Shown: positions 24,902 to 33,454, counted from the first letter of the stretch. The stretch: DNA of 64,000 nt from Spartobacteria bacterium UBA695 (GCA_002298145.1 DBMP01000016.1:14068-78067); one strand, 5' to 3'. Notes: generated by a model not told the origin, from the sequence alone. Made by a program: numbers and translations.

Positions 24902-26033
24902 AACCTTAGCGATTCACGACGGACAGGCTCCCGAACCGCGCACCGGCGCAGTCAGCGTGCCGATTTACCAGACCTCTACCTTCCAGCAGGACGGCATCGG
25001 CAAGCAACGCCTGGGGTTTGAATACTCCCGTTCTGGCAACCCGACGCGCCAGGCCCTCGAAGCGGCCCTCGCGCTGGTGGAGCACGGCCAGTACGGCCTC
25101 GCGTTCTCGTCCGGCTCGGCGGCGACGGTGGCGGCGCTCCAGGTGGTCAAGCCCGGCGACCAGATCCTCGCGGGCAACGACACCTACGGCGGCACCTACC
25201 GCATTTTCGAGCGCATCCTGCGCCCGTGGGGCGTCGATACGGTCTACGTGGACGCGACGGACATTGCCGCGTTTGAAAAAGCAATCACGCCCAAAACGAA
25301 GCTCATCTGGATCGAAACGCCGACCAATCCGCTGCTGAAGCTCGTCGACATCGCGGCCCTGGCCGAGGTGGCCGACAAGCACAAGCTCATCCTGGTGGTG
25401 GACAACACCTTTGCCAGTTCCTACCTCCAGCAGCCCCTCGACCTCGGGGCGCGCGTGGTGGTACATAGTACTACAAAGTATTTGGGAGGCCACAGCGATG
25501 TGGTCGGTGGCGCGTTCATTACGTCGGATAAGGAGATCTACGACACCGTCAAATTCTACCAAAACGCGGCGGGCGGGGTGCCCGGACCGTGGGATTCGTG
25601 GCTCGTCCTGCGCGGGCTCAAGACGCTGAAGGTGCGGCTGCGCGAGCACTCGGCCAACGCGCTCCATCTGGCCCGCATTCTGGAAAAGCATCCGCAGGTC
25701 GAGCGGGTATACTATCCCGGCCTGGAGAGCCACCCGCAGCACGAGTTGGCCAAGCGCCAGATGCGCGACTTCGGCGGCATGGTCAGCTTTGAGGTCAAGG
25801 GAGGCGTCCCGGCCGTGGAACGGCTGGTCGCGCGGTTGCATCTCTTCGTGCTTGCGGAAAGTCTGGGCGGCGTTGAATCGCTGCTCTGCTACCCGCCCCG
25901 CATGACGCATGCTGCGGTTGGTGCGGAGGAACGCGCCCGGCGCGGCATCCATGACAACCTGGTCCGGCTATCCGTCGGCCTGGAGGCGGCAGCCGACCTC
26001 GAAGCCGACTTGCTAGAAGCATTGAAACCGTAG
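24891..26033 (+). CDS. Cystathionine gamma-lyase/gamma-synthase family enzyme
   Basis: This 380-aa fold-type I PLP enzyme has a Schiff-base lysine K196 in VHSTTKYLGGHSDVVGG, FEYSRSGNPTR for substrate and PLP phosphate contact, and VVDNTFASSYLQQPLDLGA. The length and motif set fit cystathionine gamma-lyase or gamma-synthase rather than MetY. Coupling with cystathionine beta-synthase favours gamma-lyase, giving cysteine, 2-oxobutyrate and ammonia. Methionine gamma-lyase activity, releasing methanethiol, cannot be excluded from sequence. Confidence 0.88.
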   Translation: MEFETLAIHDGQAPEPRTGAVSVPIYQTSTFQQDGIGKQRLGFEYSRSGNPTRQALEAALALVEHGQYGLAFSSGSAATVAALQVVKPGDQILAGNDTYGGTYRIFERILRPWGVDTVYVDATDIAAFEKAITPKTKLIWIETPTNPLLKLVDIAALAEVADKHKLILVVDNTFASSYLQQPLDLGARVVVHSTTKYLGGHSDVVGGAFITSDKEIYDTVKFYQNAAGGVPGPWDSWLVLRGLKTLKVRLREHSANALHLARILEKHPQVERVYYPGLESHPQHELAKRQMRDFGGMVSFEVKGGVPAVERLVARLHLFVLAESLGGVESLLCYPPRMTHAAVGAEERARRGIHDNLVRLSVGLEAAADLEADLLEALKP

Positions 26034-26044
26034 AGAATAGGTCC

Positions 26045-27214
26045 GTGCCCAAGCCCAGCATTCGCACCGGAAATTTCACCGAATCGGTCATTCGCCGGAT
26101 GACCCGGATCTCCAATGCCCACCAGGCCGTCAACCTGGCGCAGGGGTTTCCGGATTTCGATCCACCGGAGGCGCTTATCGCCGCCGCCGAGCACGCCGCG
26201 CGCCACGGTCCGCATCAATACGCCGTGACGTGGGGCGCGCCGAATTTCCGTGCGGCGCTGGCTCGCAAGCAAACCCGATGGACGGGCATACCGCTCGATC
26301 CGGATGCCCACATCGTGGTGACTTGCGGCAGCACGGAGGCGATGATCGTCTCGATGATGACGGCCTGCAACCCGGGCGACAAAGTCATCGTCTTTTCGCC
26401 CTTCTACGAGAACTACGTGGCCGACGCTATTCTTTCGGGCGCCGAGCCGATCTACGTTCCGCTGCGGCCGCCGGAGTTCAATTTCGACCCGGCGGAGCTG
26501 CGGCGCGCCTTTGAGCAGCGGCCCAAGGCGCTTATTCTTTGCAACCCGTCCAACCCGTCGGGGAAGGTCTTCACGCGCGAGGAACTGCTGCAGATCGCTT
26601 CGCTGGCGGAGGAGTTCGATACGTTCGTGATCACCGACGAGGTGTATGAGCATATCGTGTATGCGCCGGGCGAGCACGTCTATTTCGCGTCGCTGCCGGG
26701 GATGTTCGAACGGACGCTCTCGTGCGGGTCGCTTTCGAAGACGTATTCGATCACCGGATGGCGGCTTGGTTACGTGATCGGTCCGGAGGCGGTGATCCCG
26801 CGCGCCCGCAACGTTCATGATTTCCTGACCGTGGGCGCGGCGGCTCCGTTGCAGGAAGCGGCGGTGACGGCGCTCGAATTGCCCGACGCCTACTACCATG
26901 AGCTGCAATGCATCTACACGGAAAAGCGCACGTTTTTTCTGGAGTGGCTCGACCGCGCGGGGCTGCGCTATACGAAACCCGATGGGGCGTATTACGTGAT
27001 GGTTGATATTGGCGAATTTGGCTGGGAGGACGACATAGCCTTTGCCGAATGGCTGACGCGGGAAGTGGGCGTGGCCGGGGTGCCAGGCTCCAGCTTCTTT
27101 CGCGAGCCGGTGCGGCATTTGATCCGTTTCCATTTCGCCAAAAAGCGCACGACGCTGGAGGCGGCCGGGGAGCGCTTGCTCAAGCTGCGGGAAAAGGCGG
27201 CGGCGAGGTCATGA
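26045..27214 (+). CDS. Class I/II PLP aminotransferase
   Basis: This 389-aa aminotransferase has NPSNPSGKVF, VITDEVYEHIVY and the PLP lysine in SLSKTYSITGWRLGYVIG. It resembles kynurenine/glutamine/methionine transaminases of the YbdL/KAT type. A GTG start is used at 26045, 11 bases after the previous stop. In this setting it may transaminate methionine or its 2-oxo acid, an inference from the neighbours. It overlaps the HAD gene by 4 bases. Confidence 0.85.
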   Translation: MPKPSIRTGNFTESVIRRMTRISNAHQAVNLAQGFPDFDPPEALIAAAEHAARHGPHQYAVTWGAPNFRAALARKQTRWTGIPLDPDAHIVVTCGSTEAMIVSMMTACNPGDKVIVFSPFYENYVADAILSGAEPIYVPLRPPEFNFDPAELRRAFEQRPKALILCNPSNPSGKVFTREELLQIASLAEEFDTFVITDEVYEHIVYAPGEHVYFASLPGMFERTLSCGSLSKTYSITGWRLGYVIGPEAVIPRARNVHDFLTVGAAAPLQEAAVTALELPDAYYHELQCIYTEKRTFFLEWLDRAGLRYTKPDGAYYVMVDIGEFGWEDDIAFAEWLTREVGVAGVPGSSFFREPVRHLIRFHFAKKRTTLEAAGERLLKLREKAAARS

Positions 27215-28062
27215 CCGAGGAATTTTTCCCCTATCGGATGGCGGGCGTCGATCTGGATGGAACACTTCTCGGGCCGGAGAAACAGCTCAGTCCGGAGAAT
27301 GCCGCGGCGATCTTTGTCTTGCAGGAAATGGGCGTGCGAGTGGTGCTTGCCTCGGGGCGGCGGCATGAAAGCATGCTCGCGCTGCACCGTGAGCTGGGGC
27401 TCGATACGCCGCTGGTTTCCTGCCAGGGCGCACTCGTTAAACAGGCGCGTTCCGGGCGCGTTTTGTACGAGCAGAATGTTCCGGAAGACCTCGCGGCGGA
27501 GGTGGTGGACCTTGCGGCGTCGTCATCGAGCGGCAGCCTGCTTTATTTTCATCGCGATGCCATTTACGTCGCCCGGGAGGACCGGTTTACCGATGTTTTC
27601 AAGAACCGGGGCCGCCATCGGCTCACGGAGTGCGGTGACTTAACGCTGCTGGCCGGGTCCTCGCCGCAAAAGCTCGTCTGGGTGGATGTCCCCGAGCGAA
27701 CGACCGCGAGGCTGGCTGCGTTGCGAGCGCGTTATCAGGGCCGACTGGAATTGACGATCACCAGCCCGGATTACCTGGAATTTACGGCCTCCGGAGTGAA
27801 CAAAGCGGAGGCGCTGGCGGCCGTGGCGGCGAGCTACGGCGTGGACGCTTCCGAGGTGATGGTTTTCGGAGACGGCAACAACGACGTGCCGATGTTCTGC
27901 TGGGCGGGGCTTAGTGTGGCGATGTCGTCGGCGACGGCGCAGGCCAAGAGCGCCGCATCCCATGTCGCGCCGGCGGGCGATCCGCGCACGAGTTTCTCGC
28001 GGGCGGTGGCATTGGCGCTGGCGACCTCGCCGGTATTACGCGAGCTGGCCCGGCAGGCTTGA
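27211..28062 (+). CDS. Cof-type HAD-IIB phosphatase
   Basis: This 283-aa hydrolase has motif I VDLDGTLLG, motif II VLASGRR and motif III/IV VMVFGDGNNDVPMF, with the C2B cap between, as in Cof/YidA phosphatases. The start at 27211 gives an ATGA overlap with the aminotransferase stop. These enzymes dephosphorylate a range of small metabolites; the specific substrate here is not predictable. It is the last gene of the operon before the convergent repeat at 28114-28167. Confidence 0.85.
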   Translation: MTEEFFPYRMAGVDLDGTLLGPEKQLSPENAAAIFVLQEMGVRVVLASGRRHESMLALHRELGLDTPLVSCQGALVKQARSGRVLYEQNVPEDLAAEVVDLAASSSSGSLLYFHRDAIYVAREDRFTDVFKNRGRHRLTECGDLTLLAGSSPQKLVWVDVPERTTARLAALRARYQGRLELTITSPDYLEFTASGVNKAEALAAVAASYGVDASEVMVFGDGNNDVPMFCWAGLSVAMSSATAQAKSAASHVAPAGDPRTSFSRAVALALATSPVLRELARQA

Positions 28063-28113
28063 TACGAGTTTCACAGTCATCCACCAATAAATGGCCTCTC
28101 TATAAAAAATATT

Positions 28114-28167
28114 TCACGCAAAGGCGCAAAGAAGGCAGGTGCATCTCTTCTTTGCGTCTTTGCGTGA
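28114..28167. repeat. Long inverted repeat, REP/terminator-like
   Basis: The arm TCACGCAAAGGCGCAAAGAAG pairs with CTTCTTTGCGTCTTTGCGTGA across a 12-base loop, 21 bp with one mismatch. It sits between convergent genes. Similar GCAAAGACGCAAAG repeats are, from memory, common in Planctomycetes/Verrucomicrobia genomes. Confidence 0.7.
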
Positions 28168-28213
28168 GACTTTATGCCTTTTATCGGGGTAAATCGCAAA
28201 AGGCGGGCCCCGT

Positions 28214-29263
28214 TTATTCCGCCCCGGCGACGGCGCGGGTCAGGGCGTGGATGTTGCCGAGCGGCGTGGCGCTGGCTATGGAGCACGACGGGCAGACGAT
28301 GTGCGTGCCGTCGGCCACGATGCGCCGGGTGACGTTCCCGATGGCGTCGGCCTGGCCGTTGTGCAGGAGAAACGTGCTGACGTTGCCGACCACCGTTAAA
28401 TTCGGATGGCGCTCGCGTAACGCGGCGATGGAAACCTTGGCGTCGGGCAGGAAGCCGGTGGCGTGCAGCGCGTCGAGCGATTCCGCCGCTCGGTCCACGG
28501 CCCCGCACATGTGCAGGATCACGGGAACGCCCGTGGCCTGGAGGCGGTCGATCAGGCAGTTGAGGTGCGGCAGCGCTACGTCGGCGAAACGCTTCGGGCC
28601 GATCAATTCCGGCGTCGCCGTATCTTCGCAAACGGTCAGGACATCGGCTCCAGCCTCGATGAAGGCCCAGCCCAGGGCGGCCAGGAAATCGCCGGTGTAT
28701 TCCAGCAGCGCCCCGGCCTCGGCGGGAGCGGTACGCAGTTCCTTGAAAAAAGCCACCGGCTCGACCAGCTCCGCTGCCACGCTGAGCGGCCCCAGGAGGT
28801 TGCCGACGATGGGGAGGTCGCCCGCCGTTTCCACCAGCCGCCGAATGGCCTCGATGGCTACGGGTACGCGGCCGGTTCGCAGCAGTTCCTCCACGGGGCG
28901 ACGGGGAACGTCGCGAGCGTGCTGGTAGGGCTCGCGGATGATTCGGGCTTCCGTGCGCTCGTCGCCGAGCTCCACGGGAACGCCGAAGGCATCCGCTTCG
29001 AGCGTGGCGCAGAGCGGCACGCCCACCGACTCGAAGCCGGTAATGCGTGCCGCCGCGAGCGCGAGTTTGGCCATCTCTTCCGCATCGAGGTGCGCCTGGG
29101 GCAGGCTGCTGCCGGATTGGGCGACGACCTCGGCCGTCAGCGCGGTGAGGGCTCCCCCGGTGCAGATCACTGGGGGACGGTCCACCGGTTTGCGGGCGAG
29201 CGCGCTCAGCAAGCGGGCGCGGCGGCCTGTGGGAACCGGACGATGGGGAAGAGACTGGCTCAT
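28214..29263 (-). CDS. UroD-fold corrinoid methyltransferase (MtaA/CmuA-like)
   Basis: This 349-aa protein has zinc ligands H251-x-C253 (LHMCGAVD) and C327 (CPSCSIAS), and the VDRPPVICTGG start shared with 17779-18822. It is the third gene of the minus-strand operon headed by the corrinoid protein at 30357-31022, after the methyltransferase at 29275. Two methyltransferases beside one carrier suggest a substrate-specific enzyme plus an acceptor-specific enzyme. This VDRPPVICTGG subgroup occurs once in each corrinoid cluster, so it may be the common acceptor-side enzyme. Confidence 0.85.
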   Translation of the reverse strand: MSQSLPHRPVPTGRRARLLSALARKPVDRPPVICTGGALTALTAEVVAQSGSSLPQAHLDAEEMAKLALAAARITGFESVGVPLCATLEADAFGVPVELGDERTEARIIREPYQHARDVPRRPVEELLRTGRVPVAIEAIRRLVETAGDLPIVGNLLGPLSVAAELVEPVAFFKELRTAPAEAGALLEYTGDFLAALGWAFIEAGADVLTVCEDTATPELIGPKRFADVALPHLNCLIDRLQATGVPVILHMCGAVDRAAESLDALHATGFLPDAKVSIAALRERHPNLTVVGNVSTFLLHNGQADAIGNVTRRIVADGTHIVCPSCSIASATPLGNIHALTRAVAGAE

Positions 29264-29274
29264 GCTATTGGATA

Positions 29275-30360
29275 TTATTCGTATTGACCGTAGAGGCGGC
29301 CCGCTTCGACCATTGTTTTGGCGCTGAGCAGGTTGCCATGGGGTGGAAATTCGCAGCCGGTGGAGAGAATGAAGCCCCCGTCGGCCACCTTGAACGTCTC
29401 GATGTGTTCGCGGCTGAGTTCCCGCACGCCCTCCTGCGAGAGAACGTGGCCCACCTGGGCCGGATCGACGCCGCCGATGGTGACGACTTTCTTGCCCCAG
29501 TTCTCGGCATGCTCGGTCCAGCTTTTGGACCCATAGGCCGGGTAGGCATGGGAGATGCCGACCGGGTTGATGTTCTCGATCACCTTGTCGAAGTACACGC
29601 CGTCGCCGCAGTTGTGCACGATCACGGCCGCCCCTGCCTCGCGCACCGCGTCGGCAATCGCGCCGACGAACGGGCCCTCGAAACGGTTCCAGGTCTCCTT
29701 TTTCAGAATGGTGGCCGAGGAATAGAGCGGATCGATCACGATGGCGTGGGCTCCCGCGCGAACCTGCGCCACGGCGTAGTCGATGAGCGTGAGGTTGATC
29801 GTCTGCACCGCCTCCAGCACGCGCGCGGGGTGGCGGATGAGGTCTTTAAATAGCTCGGCATGGCCGCGAATCTGCGAAAGCACGCCCAGCGGTCCGTAGA
29901 CAAAGCCCATGACCGGCACCGTCTGGCCGCGTGCTTTTGCAAGGCCGTGGACGATATCGATGACCGTTTTCATCCGGCGCGTTTTGGTCGGATCGACGCG
30001 CTTGATTTTGTCGTAATCGTCGGCGGATTTGAGGTACTGATCATCGAAGTCGGGATACGCCGTGCCGTTCTCCGGGAAGATGAGCTTCTGGCCGAAATCC
30101 TCCGCCTCGACGGAGAGATCCACCAGCGTCAGGAAGCCGTCGAAGCCGATCAAGTCTTGCGCGGCGACGAGGCTGGCCGTGGCCGCCTCGGCATCCTGGG
30201 ACCACCGGGCGTAGCTGATGCCGGTGACGCGTCGGGATGCGCCGCAGACGAGCGGGGCCACGGGAACGCGGTCGGGTTTCTTGTATTGAAGGGCGAGCAC
30301 CACGCGCTCCAGCGAGGAGAGCTGATCTTTCTTCGGGACGGGTCGGGTTGCCGTGCTCAC
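29275..30360 (-). CDS. UroD-fold corrinoid methyltransferase, divergent subgroup
   Basis: This 361-aa protein has H-x-C in VHNCGDGVYF (about 251-253) and a C-terminal Cys in STGCEFPPHG. The Asn replacing Ile/Met in HNCG and the long N-terminus (DRVPVAPLVCGASRRVTGISY) set it apart from the other four UroD-type enzymes. It may be the methyl-substrate-specific component. It overlaps the corrinoid protein gene by 4 bases. The substrate is unknown. Confidence 0.83.
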   Translation of the reverse strand: MSTATRPVPKKDQLSSLERVVLALQYKKPDRVPVAPLVCGASRRVTGISYARWSQDAEAATASLVAAQDLIGFDGFLTLVDLSVEAEDFGQKLIFPENGTAYPDFDDQYLKSADDYDKIKRVDPTKTRRMKTVIDIVHGLAKARGQTVPVMGFVYGPLGVLSQIRGHAELFKDLIRHPARVLEAVQTINLTLIDYAVAQVRAGAHAIVIDPLYSSATILKKETWNRFEGPFVGAIADAVREAGAAVIVHNCGDGVYFDKVIENINPVGISHAYPAYGSKSWTEHAENWGKKVVTIGGVDPAQVGHVLSQEGVRELSREHIETFKVADGGFILSTGCEFPPHGNLLSAKTMVEAGRLYGQYE

Positions 30361-31022
30361 GCTGCTACCTCCTTGCGCTTTTCGAGGAGTTGCTTGGCGA
30401 GGTAGACCGCGTGCGAAGCCTTGGAGCCGTAGCCGTCGGCGCCGATCTTGTCGGCATAGGATTGCGAAATGGGCGCGCCGCCGATGATGACGATAAATTC
30501 CTCGCGGATGCCTTCCTGGTTCAGGATGCGGATGACCTCGGCCATGCCTTCCATGGTGGTGGTCATCAGCGTGCCGATGGCGATGATTTCCGCGCCGACT
30601 TCCTTGGCCCGGTCCACGAAGGTCTGCGGCGGCACGTCGCGGCCCAGGTCGATCACCTCGAAGCCGCCCACGTCGAGCATCAGGCGCACGAGGTTCTTGC
30701 CAATGTCGTGGGTGTCCCCCTGGATGACGCCGATGACGACTTTGGCTTTGTGAGCCTCGCCGCTGCGCTTGACGTGCGGCTTGAGGATGTCGAGCCCGGC
30801 GTACATGGCGTCGGCGGCGATCAGCAGCTCGGGGATGAAGTAGACCTCCTCATCGAAAAGCTTGCCCGCGCGGTCCACTCCGGCCACCAGGCCCTGTTCA
30901 ATGGTTTCCCATGCGTCGTAACCCTTTTCAACGGCTTCGCGCGCCAAGGCCGCGGTTTGCTCTTCGTCCAGATCGTTTACGGCGGTGGCCAGTTTTTCGT
31001 AAAATTCTTGCTGAGTACTCAT
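30357..31022 (-). CDS. Corrinoid (B12-binding) methyl-carrier protein
   Basis: This 221-aa paralogue of 20491-21156 has the same cap-plus-B12 layout and D103-x-H105-x2-G108 (QGDTHDIGKNLV). It is the first gene of a minus-strand operon with two methyltransferases and no activator, so the RACo protein at 18819-20483 probably serves both carriers. It is divergent from the ABC importer; the shared intergenic region holds two operator dyads. Confidence 0.94.
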   Translation of the reverse strand: MSTQQEFYEKLATAVNDLDEEQTAALAREAVEKGYDAWETIEQGLVAGVDRAGKLFDEEVYFIPELLIAADAMYAGLDILKPHVKRSGEAHKAKVVIGVIQGDTHDIGKNLVRLMLDVGGFEVIDLGRDVPPQTFVDRAKEVGAEIIAIGTLMTTTMEGMAEVIRILNQEGIREEFIVIIGGAPISQSYADKIGADGYGSKASHAVYLAKQLLEKRKEVAA

Positions 31023-31160
31023 ACTCGATAAGTTGGTCTCTCGGCGAGCGAAGAACCGGCCGCCGCCCGAGAGGGGTTTTATAGTGGTTTAGTGTTGGTG
31101 AGGCCGCCTCCGGTGGTGCTGTTGGGCGGTGCAAGTCCTTTTAGATAGAGTTAAACCGAT

Positions 31161-31172
31161 CCAGTATTCTGG
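31161..31172 (-). promoter_or_regulatory. CCAG-N4-CTGG leader element, copy d
   Basis: The minus strand reads AAACCAGAATACTGGATC. The arms CCAG and CTGG are the same as in copies b and c. It is 15 bases from operator d. Confidence 0.5.
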
Positions 31173-31187
31173 TTTGAAAACGATGTA

Positions 31188-31204
31188 TACCTACTTAGTG
31201 GGTG
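31188..31204 (-). promoter_or_regulatory. Operator dyad of corrinoid operon 2 (site d)
   Basis: The minus strand reads CACCCA-CTAAG-TAGGTA, the same half-sites and 5-base spacing as sites b and c. No clear -35/-10 is seen in the alignment used for a-c. Confidence 0.55.
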
Positions 31205-31244
31205 TATGAAAGGTATTTCTTTTTGTTTTTCGGTCGTTTTTGCC

Positions 31245-31280
31245 TGGACAGAAATAGCACCCACCAAGTAAGTAGGTGTA
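31245..31280 (+). promoter_or_regulatory. Promoter-operator of ABC importer (site c)
   Basis: TGGACAGAAATAGCACCCACC leads into CACCAA-GTAAG-TAGGTG (31262-31278). It aligns with sites a and b with one extra base after the -35-like TGGACA. Confidence 0.65.
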
Positions 31281-31288
31281 AATACAAA

Positions 31289-31300
31289 CCAGACGACTGG
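31289..31300 (+). promoter_or_regulatory. CCAG-N4-CTGG leader element, copy c
   Basis: AAACCAGACGACTGGATT, 10 bases after operator c. Confidence 0.5.
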
Positions 31301-31411
31301 ATTAGCGACAACCAAGACTGACCCTGCGGATCAGACAGACTGAAGGCGGGGGGAAAGAAAAACAAAAAACCGATCGGCGGGCCCCTCGCAAGGCCCGGCT
31401 GATGATTGCTC

Positions 31412-32530
31412 ATGAAAACCAAATTTGTACTCAGCACCCTTGCGGCCCTCGCCGCGGGGCTTCAATTCGCCGCTGTCGTCCATGCTGACGAAGTGGTCCG
31501 GGTCGGCCATCTGCCGGTCACGGGACATGCGAAATTTTTCATCGCCAAGGAAGAGGGCTTCTTTAAGGAGGAAGGCCTGGACGTCCAGCTCGTCGAGTTC
31601 GCCAACTCGGCTGACGGCCTGGCGGCGCTGCGCGGTGGCAAGCTCGACCTCGGCGCGTTCGGGACCACGGCCCCGCTGCTCCATATTTCCAAGGGAGCCG
31701 AGATCAGGATCATCGGCGGCGTTATGGGCGAGGATGCGGCGATCATCACGACGCCGGAAAATGCCGCTTCGGTCCAGAAGATCACTGATTTGAAGGGCAA
31801 AAAGCTGGCGACGGTGCGCCTGGCCACGGGCGACGCCGTGGTGCGCGGCGCGCTGGATGCCGCCGGGGTGGACTGGAAAAAGGACGTGCAGATTTTCGAG
31901 CTAAAGAACCCGCCCGCCGTGTTGGAAGCCGTGAAGTCCGGCCAGGTGGACGCCGGGCTCATCTGGGGGCCGTTTGATTTCAAGGCCGAGGAACAGGGGC
32001 TGAAGGTAACCATCCGCAGCCATGCGCTCCAGCCGGGCCACCCGTGCTGCCGCCTGACCATCAACGCCAAGGACGCCGAAACGCGCCCCGAGGTGTGGAC
32101 CAAATTCATCCACGCCTTCCTGAAAGCGGAGAAATTCGCACAGGATAACCATGAGAAGACGCTCGATGATATTCAGAAATACTTGAAGCTCGACCGTGCG
32201 CTGATCGAAAAGGCCTACTACGACGGCTACCTCGACCAGGCGTCGGACCCGAACGTCGATGGCGTAGTCTCCTTCTGGAAGACGATGCTCAAGAGCGGTT
32301 TCGCGGAATCCAATCTCGATATCCGCAGCTTCATCACCACGAAGTTCTACGAGCAGGCGCTCAATCAACTGGCCAAGGAGCAGCCCAACGAACCTTTCTG
32401 GCAGCAGCGGCTCAAGACTTTCACCGACCGCGATAACCTCGCGAAGCCCCTGGCCGCGACCAAGGCGGACGACGGCTGGGTAAAGGTCGCCGCCACCAAG
32501 GCGCCGCAGGCCGAGTGCTGCCACCAGTAG
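31412..32530 (+). CDS. Periplasmic binding protein, sulfonate/taurine/nitrate (NMT1/SsuA) type
   Basis: This 372-aa protein has a signal peptide ending AVVHA (about residue 25). It shows the SsuA/TauA/NrtA-like opening VVRVGHLPVTGHAKFFIAKEEGFF, then VQLVEFANSADGLAALRGGKLDLGAFGTTAPLLH. I chose the ATG at 31412, directly before the signal peptide. A terminator at 32545-32597 separates it from the ATPase and permease genes, as often seen where more binding protein is needed. It shares the promoter-operator of the methyltransferase operon, so the cargo is probably the regulon's organosulfur substrate. Taurine or an alkanesulfonate is an alternative. Confidence 0.88.
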   Translation: MKTKFVLSTLAALAAGLQFAAVVHADEVVRVGHLPVTGHAKFFIAKEEGFFKEEGLDVQLVEFANSADGLAALRGGKLDLGAFGTTAPLLHISKGAEIRIIGGVMGEDAAIITTPENAASVQKITDLKGKKLATVRLATGDAVVRGALDAAGVDWKKDVQIFELKNPPAVLEAVKSGQVDAGLIWGPFDFKAEEQGLKVTIRSHALQPGHPCCRLTINAKDAETRPEVWTKFIHAFLKAEKFAQDNHEKTLDDIQKYLKLDRALIEKAYYDGYLDQASDPNVDGVVSFWKTMLKSGFAESNLDIRSFITTKFYEQALNQLAKEQPNEPFWQQRLKTFTDRDNLAKPLAATKADDGWVKVAATKAPQAECCHQ

Positions 32531-32544
32531 ATCTTTGGGCCACG

Positions 32545-32597
32545 GATGGGCTGCCGCGGTAATCCCGTTTTGCCGCGGCACCCATCGACTTTTTTTT
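32545..32597 (+). terminator. Intra-operon intrinsic terminator
   Basis: The 15-bp near-perfect stem GATGGGCTGCCGCGG/CCGCGGCACCCATC has a loop of about 12 bases and is followed by T8. It lies between the binding-protein gene and the ATPase gene. Confidence 0.85.
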
Positions 32598-32602
32598 AAG
32601 AC

Positions 32603-33454
32603 ATGACGCTTACGGATACTCCAACAAAGAATTCCGCGCCCGGCCGGGGCCTTGAAGTTCAAGGGCTTCGTTTCGGCTACAACGGAACAACGATTCTTTC
32701 CGAGGTTGACCTGGCCATCCACGAGGGGGAATTTATCAGCCTCCTGGGGCCGAGTGGCTGCGGCAAGACGACCCTTTTGCGCATCCTGGCTGGCCTGGAA
32801 ACGCCGGGCGCAGGGGCGGTTTCATGGAAAGGGAAGGCGATCACCGGCCCCTCGCTGGAACGGGGCGTGGTCTTCCAGGACTACTCGCTCTTTCCCTGGA
32901 TGAGCCTGCTGCAAAACATCACGCTCGCCATCGCGAAAGCGCAGCCCGGGATCAGCGCCAAATGGCGCAGGCAGCTGGCCGAGGATTATCTCGAAATGGT
33001 CGGCTTGGCCGGTGCGGCGCGGAAGTATCCCCTGGAGCTCTCCGGCGGCATGCAGCAGCGTGGGGCGATTGCCCGGACGCTGGCGGTGGGCTCGCCGGTG
33101 CTGCTGATGGACGAGCCCTTCGGGGCGCTGGACCCGGTGAACCGGGCCCGGTTACAGGATTTGCTGCTGGAGGTCTGGTCGGGAACGACCGCGCGCAAGA
33201 CGGTGGTTTTCGTAACGCACGATGTGGAGGAGGCGCTTTATCTTTCGGACCGCGTCATCATGCTCGGGTCTTCGCCCGGGCGGGTGATCCACGAATTGCG
33301 CGTTCCCTTCGGGCGGCCCCGCGTGCGCCGCGATCTGGTCGGCTCGGACGAGTTCACCCGCCTGCGCGCCGACATCGACGCCCGGTTCCGTCGCGATGTG
33401 ATCGAGCGGATCGAGGCCGACTCCACCGTTAACAGTGAAGGAGAGGGAGTATGA
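32603..33454 (+). CDS. ABC transporter ATP-binding protein, SsuB/TauB type
   Basis: This 283-aa ATPase has Walker A GPSGCGKTT, the Q-loop VVFQDYSLFPWM typical of the nitrate/sulfonate/taurine group, signature LSGGMQQRG, Walker B VLLMDEPFGALD and switch THDVEEALYL. It energises import with the permease at 33451-34317, with which it overlaps by 4 bases, and the binding protein at 31412-32530. Translation starts 5 bases after the T-run of the intra-operon terminator, so expression depends on read-through or its own weak promoter. Confidence 0.92.
   Translation: MTLTDTPTKNSAPGRGLEVQGLRFGYNGTTILSEVDLAIHEGEFISLLGPSGCGKTTLLRILAGLETPGAGAVSWKGKAITGPSLERGVVFQDYSLFPWMSLLQNITLAIAKAQPGISAKWRRQLAEDYLEMVGLAGAARKYPLELSGGMQQRGAIARTLAVGSPVLLMDEPFGALDPVNRARLQDLLLEVWSGTTARKTVVFVTHDVEEALYLSDRVIMLGSSPGRVIHELRVPFGRPRVRRDLVGSDEFTRLRADIDARFRRDVIERIEADSTVNSEGEGV

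Larger units (their letters stand above)
31023..31411. other. Divergent regulatory region of corrinoid operon 2 and ABC importer
   Basis: No gene is seen. It holds operator d (31188-31204, facing the minus-strand operon), promoter-operator c (31245-31280, plus strand), CCAG-N4-CTGG elements facing each way (31161-31172 and 31289-31300), a TCAG-ACAGA-CTGA dyad near 31333, and a CGGGCC/GGCCCG hairpin at about 31379-31398 just before the ATG. Confidence 0.6.
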
